Positions 23,160-34,626 of a stretch of 64,000 bases of DNA are shown here, piece after piece (positions within the stretch are counted from its first letter, which is position 1; the number at the start of each line of letters is the position of its first letter). A program made the translations under genes and the position numbers. The notes beneath the pieces were generated by a model. That model saw nothing but the letters and a program-made list of their open reading frames with translations, had not been told where the DNA came from and did not search any database. The DNA comes from Polymyxa betae (taxonomy: Eukaryota; Endomyxa; Phytomyxea; Plasmodiophorida; Plasmodiophoridae): assembly GCA_003693705.1 (NCBI GenBank), contig RBZT01000588.1:124001-188000 (forward strand). The letters are read 5' to 3'.

Positions 23160-24139
23160 CTAAGTCGAAGAATCGGTTTGTAGCTGTCCTGGTAAGAGGG
23201 GATCTTTTACTGTGGAGCTAGTTGCTGGTTCATGAATATCACTACACTTCTGAAGGTCCTCCGATATCTGAAGGTTTTCTCGTTCGGCTTTGATGGCTGC
23301 AACACGAGCGATTTGTTGATTCTGTCTGGTCTGTGAGTATGTAAAATATATCCTAGCATTATTCAATGCACCTTCTTTTCGGTTTCTTGTTTAGTCCATT
23401 CGACAATATCTGTTTGTGTTCGGCTTTGCAGCTGATCGTGGCGCTCCGATATGGCTTTCTCAAGCCATTGAAGTCCTTCGATAATGTTTACATCTGGTGT
23501 TGTCCTATTTTCAACATAGGCACTATAATACACAGTTGGAGATTCTCCCTAACCAAATTAAGCGAAACCTACATGCATCCTTGTACGTGATATGGTGTCT
23601 GAACGAAGGCTCCCATATCAAGGCTTTTACTGATTTCATCAGCTGTCAAATGGTCAGCTAGATCCTGTTTGTTTGCCAATCTACAACATATTATTATAAC
23701 AAAAGGCAACTTTGAAAAAGGGCGAACATCAGTATTGGTTTCCCAGCAACTTTAGGATTTCTAACAGCTTCATGCAGAGCGACTTTTGATTCGTCCAGAC
23801 GCTGCAAATCGGAGGAATCGATGACAAATATAACGCCATGAAGCTGGCCTGATCTTGATAAGGCGAAAATGACATATTTTCAGTTCTGCGAACCTCGTGA
23901 TAGTAATTGCTCCAGTATTTCCGAATTGACGAACTGCCCCCAAGATCGAAGATCGTCATGCGCATTCGACCGAACGTCGTCGTAAAGCTGCTGAAGCCGA
24001 GCGTGGGCGTCACCAGTGCTTGATAATCGCCCGTTATCTGATTAACCACGCTCGACTTCCCTGCATTATCTAACCCAACAACTGCAACTTTAATCTTGGT
24101 TCGCCGTCGTATAGGGCAGGAGCTATTACAGATACCCAT
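23160..24139 (-). CDS. ARL13B: ARL13-like ciliary GTPase
   Basis: The N-terminus MGICNSSCPIRRR could be acylated. The G domain shows VAVVGLDNAGKSS (G1), PTLGFSS (switch I region), MTIFDLGGSSSIRKYWSNYY (G3, with DLGG and no glutamine at the usual catalytic position, as in ARL13) and LANKQDL (G4) after introns. A frame change after residue 85 shows an intron near 23880-23850, after which VIFVIDSSDLQRLD continues the fold. The C-terminal exon is a coiled coil (QNQQIARVAAIKAERENLQI), as in ARL13. ARL13 controls ciliary membrane traffic through ARL3. This is a marker that the organism builds cilia. Confidence 0.85.
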
Positions 24140-25232
24140 GGCCTAAAATGGCTCTGTACGATAATCCTGAGACTGCACGATTGGTGTGATGTGCAATTCT
24201 TCAAACGGCGAAAAGCAGACGAGATTAGGGTATAAACCATTTGGATTTATTTAGAAACAGGGGAAGGTGTTCTTGATAATCCTCAGACAGCGTTTGCAGG
24301 ACGCAAGGTCTCAATCTTGAGGGTGTGCACGAACTGGGTTCACACCAGTTATTGAAATAACCGGATCAGATCATGGAATCACACCCCTAAGTTCACAGCT
24401 GTTCATCATCAGATCCAGAACACCGAATGTCTAGCCGTTAAAACCGGCCCAAGCGACTCCTAACGGCTAGGCATATGAATGCGACGCCATTCAATGGAAG
24501 ACAGCTCGTCTATGTCGACCAGCGCCACCATAATCCAAATGGCATCCAATGTCCAACATGCAGACTGACCTGAAAACTGCGGTCACAAGCAAATTCGAAC
24601 TACCGTAGCGGAGATTGCCTGAATGTTGCCAAGTCGATTATATTAGCGCGGGCTCTCATATACTGAATGCCTAAAATTGTACAGAAATTGCAAATCATCA
24701 CATCTGGATACCATCTGATTACATTCTGCTTTCAGATTGAGATGAGCTCTTTAACCTGCCAGAATCTTGCATCCGTAAGGCGGTCACGTTTCACAGGCTC
24801 GTTTTTGTATCAAATCAGCCAGTATCTAGTAACATCGAATCCGCATACATAATACATCTATCCGGATTCTCTTGCAATCATAGTCACATTGAGAACTGTT
24901 TTTCAAGTTGACAATCCATAGTGTATTTCCTGGACTCAGTATATCTGTTCTGAAATGAAAGGCGTGGCGTCGTACTCATTGAGTGAGCGTTCAGATTGGA
25001 ATGCTATGAGACAGAATTGCCTATATTATCATGTGTTCATCCGCAAATCGACAGTTTCATAAACGATGTCTGTTTTATTCTGGCCTTCAACACATTTTGT
25101 CTCATGATCTTCGTAATGAAACACGATTCAGGGATATGCGGTGTCTGTTTGTATTGCGAATGCGACCCCCTGCTATTCCTGTAGGGCTTTCATGTGTTAA
25201 ATTACAACCAAGGCTGTCTGTGATCGCCTCTT
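24140..25232. other. 1.1-kb divergent spacer between ARL13 and HAUS5
   Basis: The spacer is bounded by the start codons of two divergent genes, so it probably carries both promoters. I see no convincing exon; the small open frames on both strands lack protein-like composition. It contains a perfect 10-bp inverted repeat, listed separately. Confidence 0.5.
24429..24472. repeat. Inverted repeat / hairpin with ctagccgtta arms
   Basis: The arms ctagccgtta (24431-24440) and taacggctag (24461-24470) are perfectly complementary and extend by one G-U and one G-C pair around a 20-nt loop. The same 10-mer also occurs at 21043-21052 and 49605-49614. Confidence 0.8.
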
Positions 25233-27062
25233 ATGCCGCCAACCCAGGACGACTTCTACCGATCATTTCTCAATTGGTCGGCGCCCATCGGCTGCCCACA
25301 GCCAGATCCTGAGCTTTTCCGGAATCTAGCCAGAGGCAATGGCGCCCATTTCTTACGGCTTCTTGTAGAGTATGTTCGGCCGCTCGAAACTGTATCTCAT
25401 GTGCACAACACATTGAGACTTCATTCTGCTAATGCTCCTGACGAGCCAGTACTCGAACAGGTTGCCTGTTTACTCTATATTGCCAGCCTGATTGTCTGAT
25501 GTTAGTTTAGAATGCTACCGATAAGAAGGATAGCGAAAAGCTGGCATTTCTTAGAAGGTCACATACGGCAACCATCAAGGAAATTGATTATCTAAACCAG
25601 AAGCAATCGCAGTTAGAGCGGTCTATCAGAAGACTCTCTACTTCAGCCGTCTTATTAGAGCGTGCTTGCCTTAAAAACAGTCGCGACCAAGTTCAGCCGA
25701 TTGAAAATCTCACAGAATGCTTTACGTCTATCTCTAAGAGAAAATATGGCTTTTCTGAAAAGAAAACTATTATTTCAATGGGCGACTCCGGTCGTCTGGA
25801 GACATCCGATCCGATTCGCTCCACTTTACAAAGATTGTATGAAACCTTTTCCAACGATCATACGAAAACTGTCACAATTCCTTTGCCATTTCCACCGAGT
25901 GCTAATCTCGTTGAAATCGCTATCAAAATTTCACGAGACCATCTAGCGCTTTTGCAGCAAAACATCTCGCTTCCAGAAACTGCCGAGCCTGCCAAATCAA
26001 ATACCCCAGTATCATTGTGTCAGCTTATGCAAGACTCTCGAGATGCTCACATTGACCGTTTCTTCGATGCTTTGGAGAAAATGAATTTAGCGCGAGACGC
26101 AAAAAATCGCTGTGAAGGTGCATCGGCTCCAGAATTGTTACGTCGTCAGATTCGGCTTCGCGCGCGTCTGGATTGCTTAAACAAGCACATTAATCGCTGC
26201 GAGGAAAATCTTTCCAGAGCTCAAGCGGACTACAAACATCTTCATGATTCTCTCGATGCCATCTCAAAGCTCGATGCCGCACGAGAAAGGCTTCATCAAC
26301 AACTCGTCACAATAATCAGGGCTAATCGTGAGTTGCGCTCGAAGCTAACACAGAAACAGACACAATGTCGATCGAATGAAACCTTGATCAAATCAGCAAT
26401 TAAAACCGTCACTGATCGTCGTGCTCGTTTAAAGAACTGCTTCGAAATCGAAACAAAGTCCATCCTGCAATTGTCGGAATCTGATCAGTCATTGATTTCT
26501 GATCTGGATGACGTCTTGTGGCAAAATACTGCTGGCAATCTAGGCTTGAACGCCTGTCAGTCCTGTCATCCTCTTTCGATTCTCTTCAGTGTTCGATCAT
26601 GGTTCGAAAAGTTCTCCGCGCTGCAGATCTCGAATACGGTTGGATCACTGCTACTAGCAGCTGCAAAAAATGTTCAATCTGGTGACGTCGAAGGTTGGTT
26701 ACTTTTTTTATCTACTAAGGACAAGTAATTTCAATGCCGGTATAGGTTTGAAAATTCGGTGTAGAGACCTGCATGCCAGTTCTGAAAGAACAATGGTCGA
26801 TTTTAACTCTACTCTGAAATTGCTAGAGAATCTAGACAAAGAATCGGATCATTATCGGGAATTGTTAAGGAATTGGTAAAACCGAATTGCTTTCGTCATC
26901 ACGAAAGGATCTGAGAAGTTTTCCAGGTGGGAGCAGCCAGCTCAGCACACAGTCCCAGATGAGCAGCGATTAGGCTTAAACATCAGTAGCTGGATACATC
27001 GGAGAAGGAAGCTGGTGGCTGAACTTCAACGAGACGTTGGAAGGAGAACAGCTTTGGTGTAA
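25233..27062 (+). CDS. HAUS5: Augmin subunit HAUS5
   Basis: The start MPPTQDDFYRSFLNWS is followed by PDPELFRNLARGNGAHFLRL, the conserved N-terminal helical domain of HAUS5. Long coiled-coil exons follow (25500-26728), including LLRRQIRLRARLDCLNKHIN. The last exon begins WEQPAQHTVPDEQRLGLNI; the W-W-E-Q-P motif is rebuilt across an intron at 26877-26925 and is diagnostic for HAUS5. The stop is at 27060-27062. Augmin recruits gamma-tubulin to pre-existing microtubules. Together with MOZART2 and TPX2 in this window it completes a branching-nucleation set. Confidence 0.87.
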
Positions 27063-27086
27063 ATAAAGCCAGATAGATGTATTTAT

Positions 27087-27468
27087 CTAGAACCCCATCT
27101 TGTCTAACAAATCAACACATTCCTGCCTCCAATTGCCCATTATTCTTATCTCGTGTTCGTCGCCGGATTTAGCTCCTTTCGCTACATATAATTCGCCGAA
27201 CTCTTGTCTGAGAACTGCTTCAAAGGTCGCAAGATCGCCTTCAACCCCTCGAATAACAGTTGCAACAGAGCCTAGCTTGACATCACGCCTACTTCTGTCT
27301 TCTAAATACACAGGAAGTGTGCCTAGAACAGTCCTTGAAATCTAGCCCATGCCATCAAAAAGTGAACATGCAAATGTATGGGTTTCAGGCTGCACGTACA
27401 TGGAAGGGCAACTTGCGCTTGATTTGACTGGATGTGTGTATTAATCGGATGCCCAACCAGCGATGCAT
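27087..27468 (-). CDS. MRPL49: Mitochondrial large-subunit ribosomal protein mL49 (Img2)
   Basis: Exon 1 is a basic targeting peptide, MHRWLGIRLIHTSSQIKRKL. A 58-nt intron joins PFH to ISRTVLGTLPVYLED, which recreates the family's conserved RT-x-x-G-x-LPVY motif. The rest (TVIRGVEGDLATFEAVLRQE, then IRIMGNWRQECVDLLDKMGF) matches mL49, including the terminal GF. Stop at 27087. It is convergent with HAUS5, with only 24 bp between the stop codons. Confidence 0.9.
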
Positions 27469-27696
27469 CTAGTAGATGGTACAATATGGCTTAACAACAC
27501 GAGCTCTCAGAAATTCCAACAAAATCCGAGATGTCGACAGAATTCCCGCACACTTCCGGTATTGATGAGCAATTGCCAATTGTAGACGCTCATGCTCATG
27601 GCTCCGAAAAATGGATCTAAGAGCAAATCTGTTCCTATTAACTGAAATGGAATTAAGCCAACCTAAGTTGGATTTACGATTTATTAAAAAAATATA

Positions 27697-28973
27697 TTAT
27701 TTCTTTCGCGATCCACCCTGACTTGAGGCTAGAATTTGCACCATTCGAATAAATATATTCAGAATATTGAAATAAACTGTATACGACTTTTGTATAAAGT
27801 CAGGATCCGGATCTTGGTTATATTTGGCCTCTTCAATCATTAGCTGGGTATCATACAAAACCAAGCCACCTAAACGGACCACGTTCAGTAACCACAGAAT
27901 TCATTTTCGGGAGAAACCAACCGAAGACAGCAAGGCCACCGTAAAGAGAAATCGACTGAGCAATGTTGAAGGCTGCTCTGAACAGCAAATTAAATTGAAT
28001 CTGAATGCAGTTGAAAAACAGGGTTTACCCTGTTACCGGTAAGAAAACGCCTGCGACTGATGACAGAGCGACAACAGTTAGACCAGCGAACAACGGACCT
28101 CCCTACAGATAATTCGGAATAAATGACGATTAGTAATGGGAAACACATTCTCACCAAATAAAGGAATTTAGCCTCCTCAGCGTTGATAGCAATAAGCGAA
28201 AGAGAGCCAATGATACCGGCTGTGTATAACCCGGCACGGTAGAGAATAGGTCGAGGAACGAATAACAATGGCGAAAGAGACAATGCGCCAACTGTGGCCA
28301 TCGAAGCTCCCCATGCTATGTGCTTAAGTATAGGATGCTCCTTATGTGAAAGCGAGCTTGCTAAGAATGTCGTTCCTAAGACAGCTGCTAACGACCCGCC
28401 CAGAAACATGATCGGATTCGCATGTAGAATACGAACAGCAATCTAAAAACTGTAAGACGAGCGCTGCTATCGATTAGTCGTACATACGCCTGATCGGAAG
28501 GCACCGACAGCAGAGGCAGCTGTGATAGCGAGCCCGCCAGCAACATAGGTGTAGGTTCCTTTCAAGTAATTGTGAACTGAGGGGGTGATAACCGCCTTGG
28601 TGCCTGCAGAAACTGATTCATCGTGTTGGTTAAGTGCATGGTTTAATATCAGATATGTTGACAGCATTAAACCGCCAGCGCCCACTATGTACGAATAAGC
28701 TACGTAAATACACAATACTACACAAGATAAATTACGAAGGGTGAACGTAGAATTTGCTGGTGATGGTTGAAGAGCCTGAGGCGGATAGCCAAACGCTCTC
28801 CGAGTAACGGGGAGTTTCAAGGATTGCTGCCTTAGACCTAAAGTGCCCCTGTAGCAACTTCAAAATCTGCCCACAGCCAACAATGAAGTAGCGGACAGAG
28901 ACGAGACCAGCCGAGGCATTCCGATTGAACGCTTGATCGGCATTCGGGAGACCATAGCTAATCTAAACTGCAT
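27697..28973 (-). CDS. GHITM: GHITM/MICS1-like mitochondrial BAX-inhibitor-1 family protein
   Basis: An arginine-rich presequence MQFRLAMVSRMPIKRSIGMP precedes several hydrophobic segments. Conserved pieces are VHNYLKGTYTYVAGGLAIT, PILKHIAWGASMATVGALSL, YRAGLYTAGIIGSLSLIAIN, LGGLVLYDTQLMIEEAKY and FNILNIFIRMVQILASS, ending GGSRKK. The order and the terminal RKK match GHITM, an inner-membrane protein that keeps cristae and handles cation exchange. The intron at about 28690-28740 was resolved by frame (TFTL joined to LGAGGLML). The join of the first exon to the second (about 28830-28900) could not be settled. Confidence 0.85.
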
Positions 28974-29263
28974 GATGCTTCGCAAGATGGTAAGAAGCTC
29001 CAACCCTATATTATTGAAATGGCGACAGAAATTCAATGATCACAGAAAGCAATGATTTTAGGGGCGCGGCCTCTCAGTTAGAAATCTCGAATCGGAATGT
29101 TCTCTCGTTGACAAACTCTTCAGACTGAATCAATGATACTTGCAGCTTTCTCTGAAGTTTCCAGTAATAACTGTACCGAAACACAGCGGATCCCCAAAAG
29201 TATGACTCAAGAGCTTCCAGAAACATCGTTTAGGTTGAATCGGACAACCGAAGACTGCTCCGC

Positions 29264-29479
29264 TCATTCGATTTCGATTTTCAAATCTACACACTTATTA
29301 GGAGTAGCATTGTGACTCAGAAGCTGTAATGCATCCGATGAGGTATTCAGTCCTTCAGTATGGTGATTAATTTCATTCATGTACCGGTACGACGAAGAGA
29401 ATGTTACGCAGGCTTTAAGTTGCGCTTGTCCCCTCTTCTGGGTTCTCGTTGAATTCCAGTATCCTTCATTGTGAGCCAT
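29264..29479 (-). CDS. Possible small gene, unknown (low confidence)
   Basis: A 71-codon open frame starts 5 bp from the UCHL3 start codon on the opposite strand. The peptide has normal amino-acid composition (for example AQLKACVTFSSSYRYMNEIN), and a GT donor near its end could lead to a further exon downstream towards 29090. I recognise no domain. It may instead be UCHL3 leader sequence that happens to be open. Confidence 0.3.
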   Translation of the reverse strand: MAHNEGYWNSTRTQKRGQAQLKACVTFSSSYRYMNEINHHTEGLNTSSDALQLLSHNATPNKCVDLKIEIE

Positions 29480-29484
29480 TCATA

Positions 29485-30411
29485 ATGGGTACCGAGACTG
29501 CTCCAGAGCAGGGTACTTGGCTACCATTAGAATGCAATCCGGAACTGATTTCTGACTATCTATGCAAGCTTGGTATTCAGACGACAGTCGGCCTTTTTGT
29601 TTTTTTCGTCTCATACTGATTGCAGGTGTGAAGGAGGACGAGATCCAATGTGCAGACATTTATGGGATAGATCCTGATTTACTGCAAATGGTCCCTAGCG
29701 GCGTCGTCGCCGTTCTGACTCTGTTTCCTATATCGGATGCTTCCGAAAAGCATCGTCGTAAAGAGCAAACTGATATTGAGAACAATAAGCTCTGCCAGAA
29801 TGTTGCATTTACTGTCATTTGCGTTTTCGAATTCATGACCAATGAGCCTTAGGTTCCTGAAAGAGTCTGGTTCACGGAACAGAAAGTCCCAAATGCTTGT
29901 GGAACAATCGGGTTGCTGCATGCCGTTTTTAACAATCTTCAACATTTCAGGTGCCAGATGCGTGCCTGTTTTTCATATCATTGCGTGTTAATCGTATTCA
30001 AGTTTTCGCCCAGAATCGTTTCTAGATAAATTCTACAACGAAACTCGGAATAAGTCCCCGAGTCAGAAGGCTGAAACTTTATCCGGTAATCGAATGGCTG
30101 AACTCATACATCAAGAATTTGCTGGTTCGTACATGGATCGTGATGCACGATTGTTAACTTACCCGATAACAGCTCAAGGGCAATCCGAAGTGCCAGAAAA
30201 CGTAGAAAACGTCAATCTGCATTTCAATGCATTAGTGTGCGTCGACGGTCGATTAATTGAACTCGACGGTCGTAAGAAGCAACCTATCGACCATGGGTCG
30301 ACTACTATCCAGAGTTTTCTGCAAGATGCTGCTCAGGTTATCAAGAAATTCATGGAACGGGATCCAGAAAATATCCAATTTTCCATGGTCGCGCTGGTAG
30401 CTAACAGTTAG
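29485..30411 (+). CDS. UCHL3: Ubiquitin C-terminal hydrolase, UCHL3 type
   Basis: Four or five short exons join into a complete peptidase C12. Seen in order are WLPLECNPELISDYLCKLGI, DIYGIDPDLLQMVP, VAVLTLFPISD, and the catalytic-cysteine segment NACGTIGLLHAVFNN near 29895-29940. The catalytic histidine and aspartate lie in NLHFNALVCVDGRLIELDGR with the aspartate in ELDGR, followed by IDHG. The C-terminus FMERDPENIQFSMVALVANS matches UCHL3. The enzyme cuts small adducts from the C-terminus of ubiquitin and NEDD8. All expected active-site residues are present. Confidence 0.94.
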
Positions 30412-30513
30412 CTCTGAGCTCTTTATTGGTGTCACATTGTTTTAGATTATGTATTATAGCAGCAATAAACAGGTAAAGACAACGTCTGGTTTACAGATGC
30501 AATAATCAGAGAA

Positions 30514-31232
30514 ATGTGTTCAACTCAGACCCTAGCAAGGGACAACGCGCTCGCCTGGGTGAAAAAAAATCCTTACCAATCTAATCCGCCTTGGTTCTGG
30601 TATGAATTTTACACTATATTAGTAAACGAAAGCATACGAAAAATTCAAAAGATCGCCGAAATGTTGAAGGCAACCTCTGTCAATGCCGTCGATCGTTGCG
30701 ATTGTCTGTCTGTTATCTGGTCACGGGTTAAAGTCTGTGACAGCGCGAACCACATTGAATCAGTAATCACAGATTCATCATGGAAGGCCAGGCTTTGAGT
30801 CATCGTCGCCAGCTTCAGATCCAACTGAAACAGGCCGGTCTTCGCGCTACTGGAAAGGTTCTATAGGATTCTGGATTCGACGTTAGTGATTATAATACAA
30901 ATCTACAGACGTCCGAGCTTGAAGCGCGCCTAGCTGAATATAACTTGACGAAATCTACTAAGTCAAGTAGGAGAGGCGAGAAGTTGCTGAAAGTATCTTT
31001 TTCTCCACATCATAATATTAAGATAATTGAAAATTGCCTGGACAAGTCGGATGGTACTGTTTTAATCCGCATGCCGTTTCGGTGTTGTTTAGGAATTCTT
31101 TCAGAAGAGGGAGAATCAAGCGATTTTGATGACACAGAACACATTAATGAGGACCAGAACGAACAAAACGAATGGAGCGGATGGGTTCGAGCAACTTTCG
31201 AGAGTATGATACCCCAGATGAGGTGGTTCTGA
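30514..31232 (+). CDS. SAP-domain protein, unknown
   Basis: Three exons. The first (MCSTQTLARDNALAWVKKNP) is helical, with a WFWYEF aromatic cluster. A 29-nt intron (30763-30791) joins HIES to ALSHRRQLQIQLKQAGLRAT. A second intron (about 30861-30911) joins to SELEARLAEYNLTK. Together the last two form a SAP motif, a short helix-loop-helix that binds DNA or chromatin. The C-terminal part is acidic (EEGESSDFDDTEHINEDQNE) and ends MIPQMRWF. I do not know the orthologue. It is convergent with the next gene, 39 bp away. Confidence 0.65.
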
Positions 31233-31271
31233 TATTCTTTAATGCGATTGTACATGTTCAGCTTTCTGTCA

Positions 31272-31697
31272 CTATATATTTCGATAAAAGTACAAAGGTG
31301 GTTGACTAACTAAACGTTGTCGTGATTTTACAGAAAATCTTGTCCTAACAGCCCTCATGGTTTCTGTGACAGCTTTTCGTTCAGCAATCTCAGACGGACT
31401 CGGTCCTTTCTGCCGTTGAACCGATACCAATTGCCTGTTGGTACTCATCTGGGTGACGATATGGTGTAGATCTAAAAGTGTTGGAATCTTTGATTGGCGC
31501 CTTTTGTGCTGTACCAAGAAACTGGGATTGGGAGTCTTGTTCCCTGGGGCCTGCTCCTCCTTGCCGGGCTTAGTTTTGCATCTGATATGAGTGGTTTGAG
31601 CTTCGTATCTATGAATGGTGTATGGAATATTTATGCTGGTATCTGAAAATGACTTCGTGTCATGTGATGCTTTCTGTTCCTTTGAGACCGCGACCAT
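31272..31697 (-). CDS. Basic protein of unknown function
   Basis: A single-exon, 141-residue, lysine/arginine-rich protein without membrane segments or recognised domain. HKRRQSKIPTLLDLHHIVTQ is a possible helix. The C-terminal SEIAERKAVTETMRAVRTRF is also helical. Composition suggests a nucleic-acid or microtubule-binding protein, but this is a guess. It lies 56 bp downstream of the small membrane-protein gene on the same strand. Confidence 0.5.
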   Translation of the reverse strand: MVAVSKEQKASHDTKSFSDTSINIPYTIHRYEAQTTHIRCKTKPGKEEQAPGNKTPNPSFLVQHKRRQSKIPTLLDLHHIVTQMSTNRQLVSVQRQKGPSPSEIAERKAVTETMRAVRTRFSVKSRQRLVSQPPLYFYRNI

Positions 31698-31753
31698 TGT
31701 AAGACTGCTGAAAGAATAAGGATACGATCAATTGGATATCTCGAGATATTACA

Positions 31754-32032
31754 TCATTTCCTGGGGTTCAAGACGTCTTTGAGATATTCTAACACAATGA
31801 GAAATAAATTCATATCATATTCGATATAAAGGATGAATGAAATAATCGCGAGCATGATCACGATAATAATGAGGTCAAACTGGGTCCTCGTTCCTATCAG
31901 CGGTTCGCTATATTCGTCTGGAATCTGGGTCAAGGCGGCTTCAAATTGCTTCTTGCGCTGCTCCAGATAGGGTCGAAGTCGTGAGCGAACCCATTGTCCA
32001 CCAACGGAGTCGCTCCTGGTTGAAGTCATCAA
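31754..32032 (-). CDS. Small membrane-anchored protein, unknown
   Basis: A single-exon, 92-residue protein. A charged helix (WVRSRLRPYLEQRKKQFEAA) precedes one or two membrane segments, FDLIIIVIMLAIISFILYI and MNLFLIVLEYLKDVL. It ends NPRK. The clear soluble-then-hydrophobic layout and the intact frame support a real gene. I know no matching family. Confidence 0.6.
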   Translation of the reverse strand: MMTSTRSDSVGGQWVRSRLRPYLEQRKKQFEAALTQIPDEYSEPLIGTRTQFDLIIIVIMLAIISFILYIEYDMNLFLIVLEYLKDVLNPRK

Positions 32033-32204
32033 ATAAATACGTACAGAACCGCAGTGAGCCTCTCACTGTGTTGTGAAAGAGCTGTCACAGATTTTCGAAA
32101 TCCGGACTCTGAATGTTTGCATTAAGTGTGATACAGCATTATGAGTTTATGATATTATTGTTGGTTAAACAGTTTAGGAGTTTCACAGACGTTGACAGAT
32201 GTTA

Positions 32205-33979
32205 TCATAGTTCATCACGAAATTGTTCGGGCTGGGATAGTTCTGATAATTCCGAATTTAACTTATCAGCTTCTGCTTGGGAACAGGCCGCAGGAGTCTC
32301 AAACTGCATTTCGTAAACGCAGGTGCTGGGTTCGTGAACTGAAACGATCTGGTTCCGCAATCCACAACTCAACTTTACCTAAAAACATTCAACATCAACT
32401 TTTGGTTGAATGTCTTACGTACCTGTACAGATCTTTCAGGACCGTTCCAGCATCTCTGCCCGTGATCAAAAAGCCATTCGGAATAACCATTACTCCATGT
32501 TTGAAATGAACTGAAACGCAACGTGAATTACCATGCAATGCGAATTCATAAGAATACCCAAGAGATGTGGTCTGGCTCTCAATCTGTGATGCCTCCTTGA
32601 ACGGGCACAGTTCATAGGTATACTTTTCATGAGTTGTGGTGAAGCATTCTGATTGCAGTGCACGATATGCATCGTTGGGGCCATAATCAATGGATAACAT
32701 TCTACTAAGGTCATCAACTTCTTTCTCCAGCGAAGTAAGCTGGTTTTCGGCGTCGTTAAAGGCACGGCGAGCCTCTTTCGCAGCTGGAAAAATCATTTAG
32801 AGTTTAAATAAGAATCGCTTGTAAAAATGGTCAAATTAGCAGATAATGTGAAAGGTTGGTAAAAACGCCGAAAGCTGTGCATGAAATACACATGCCTTCA
32901 GCAGGGGGTTTTTGAGTTCCCTTAAAGAAGTCAACAAGAAAAGGAGGTAACTTGGCGAGCATATTATCAAGAAAAGGAGGCAACTTGGCGAGAATATCAC
33001 CAAGCATACCTTTAGCTGTCAAGCTTTCAGGTTCGGTAGATTCGGTTTCTACTGTTTGCGAAGATTCGTCTTCTTGAGCGTCTTCAGATCCTTCCTCTTC
33101 AGCTTCTGCCGCAACATCAGCACTGGTTTCACCACGCTGATTCTGAGGGGCATATTGTTCCGGATATGGAAAGGATGATTCTGAATTCTGATTTCCTTCA
33201 GGCGAATTACCAGAGTAAGCATATTGCTCGGGATAAGGAAATGATGACGAGTGAGATTGCGAATTGGTCTCTGTTTCTTTTTCCTTGGAATCACTTTGGA
33301 TTTCTTTTTCAGAATCTTTGGTATTTTCGGCTTCAGAGTGACCTTTCTGTGGCTCTTGATTGTCTTTCTCGGCTTTGGCAATTGCATCAGCATTGTCTTT
33401 CTCGGCTTTGGCAGCTGCATCAGCTATTTCAACTTGACGTCGAAGATTCTCAAGTTCAGATTTCCTGGCCTCAATGCCCGATTGTAATTCCGCTAATTGT
33501 CTTGCTTGTTTGTCCTTCATAGCTGCACCAGAAATCAACAACTTCTGCTTCTCTTTCAATCCTGTTTTTATGGTCGAAGACAGGTTCTCAAGATGCTCCT
33601 TAATGGTTTTCCCTTCCTGTTCACATGTGGAAGGACAGCTTCTTAGTACGAGGTATTCGTCGCTGCCATCGCAGCAATCGCATATACCATCATTCACTCT
33701 CCAGGATTCGATTCGAGCAGCCTTTGATCCAATGTTCTTGCAAAAAAATGTCCCATTAGAGCAGGCTGAAGTGCCAGGTTCATCTTCCCCTTTGTCAGGG
33801 CAATCGCAATACTCATCATTCACTTTGGAAATCGGAATTGAGCCTTTCCCTTGACACGAAATGGTCGATCTCGAATATAGATCGTAAAATACTGGGTCTA
33901 CACCGAAGCGGGCATCGAGAGAAGCGGACGTTAGGGACGCGACAACTAACAATACGACCGAGACGATCGGATACGACAT
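32205..33979 (-). CDS. PRKCSH: Glucosidase II beta subunit (ER)
   Basis: A signal peptide (MSYPIVSVVLLVVASLTSAS) is followed by two LDL-receptor-A-like cysteine repeats with CDCPDKGEDEPGTS and CDCCDGSDEY, the calcium-binding hallmark of this subunit. Next come a coiled coil, a Glu/Ser-rich linker and a C-terminal MRH domain beginning SECFTTTHEKYTYELCPFKE and including VKLSCGLRNQIVSVHEPSTC then VYEMQFETPAAC. The stop at 32205 leaves the C-terminus EQFRDEL, an RDEL-type ER retrieval signal, which confirms the terminal frame. The subunit retains the catalytic alpha chain in the ER and helps trim N-glycans. The linker contains internal duplications, reported separately. Confidence 0.95.
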
Positions 33980-34626
33980 GATATCAGTTACTTAGATATA
34001 CGACTATAGACGATATGAGTAATACAACCACCAAACCTCACCAGAGCACCTTGTCTGAAACGTAACCGAGAGTTCACGCACTCTCTGTCTGTATTTCGAT
34101 CGTTTTCTGAGATTCAGAAAGCACAGATTTCGATATGTTTCAGCGATCAAATCCCATGGTTAATGCTTGGATGGAATCAAACAACGCATGAATCTAGTCG
34201 GTTACACCAGTAACTGTATTCTGGGCTTCGGATGGTGCCGGTAATTGTGTATAGCTTTACGTGCACATCCGGAGCGTTATGACTGTTGAACGTCAATCGA
34301 CGACCTATAGCAGATCCAAAATTGATACCCAAAAGCATGGACAAGGAAGCTTTTTAGTTACCAGCATCTTGTATTTCTATGTAAACTGCCAAATCTTGCA
34401 CGTTTCTTGCTACCAGAAGTATAAACCCAACGTTATTCCTTCGAAAGCACTTCATACGTTGGTGTAAATGAGACTGTCCAGACGATTAGCAATGTGTTGT
34501 GAGGAATTTCCGATCATGAATCTAACTGCCGGTGCCATCCAGTTCGGGTCGCATCATTTGTCTATATCACCGACCTCCCTTTCATCATCCTGAACTCCTT
34601 TCAGTCTCTTTCGCTCTCGTTTTACC
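33980..34626. other. Intergenic, no gene seen
   Basis: This is a divergent spacer between glucosidase II beta and the LYR-protein gene. One plus-strand frame (34261-34467) is open but is not protein-like. Promoters for both neighbours are expected here. Confidence 0.5.

Noticed and set aside
24241-24660. Possible tRNA or structured RNA near ggttcacaccagtt
   Set aside because: No cloverleaf arms or anticodon stem could be fitted; only the 10-bp inverted repeat is firm.
31697-31754. Possible single gene joining the small membrane protein and the basic protein on the minus strand
   Set aside because: Each has its own start and stop, with 56 bp between them and no convincing donor/acceptor pair in frame.
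33166-33854. Three overlapping plus-strand frames antisense to glucosidase II beta
   Set aside because: They are shadows of the long acidic linker exon on the minus strand.
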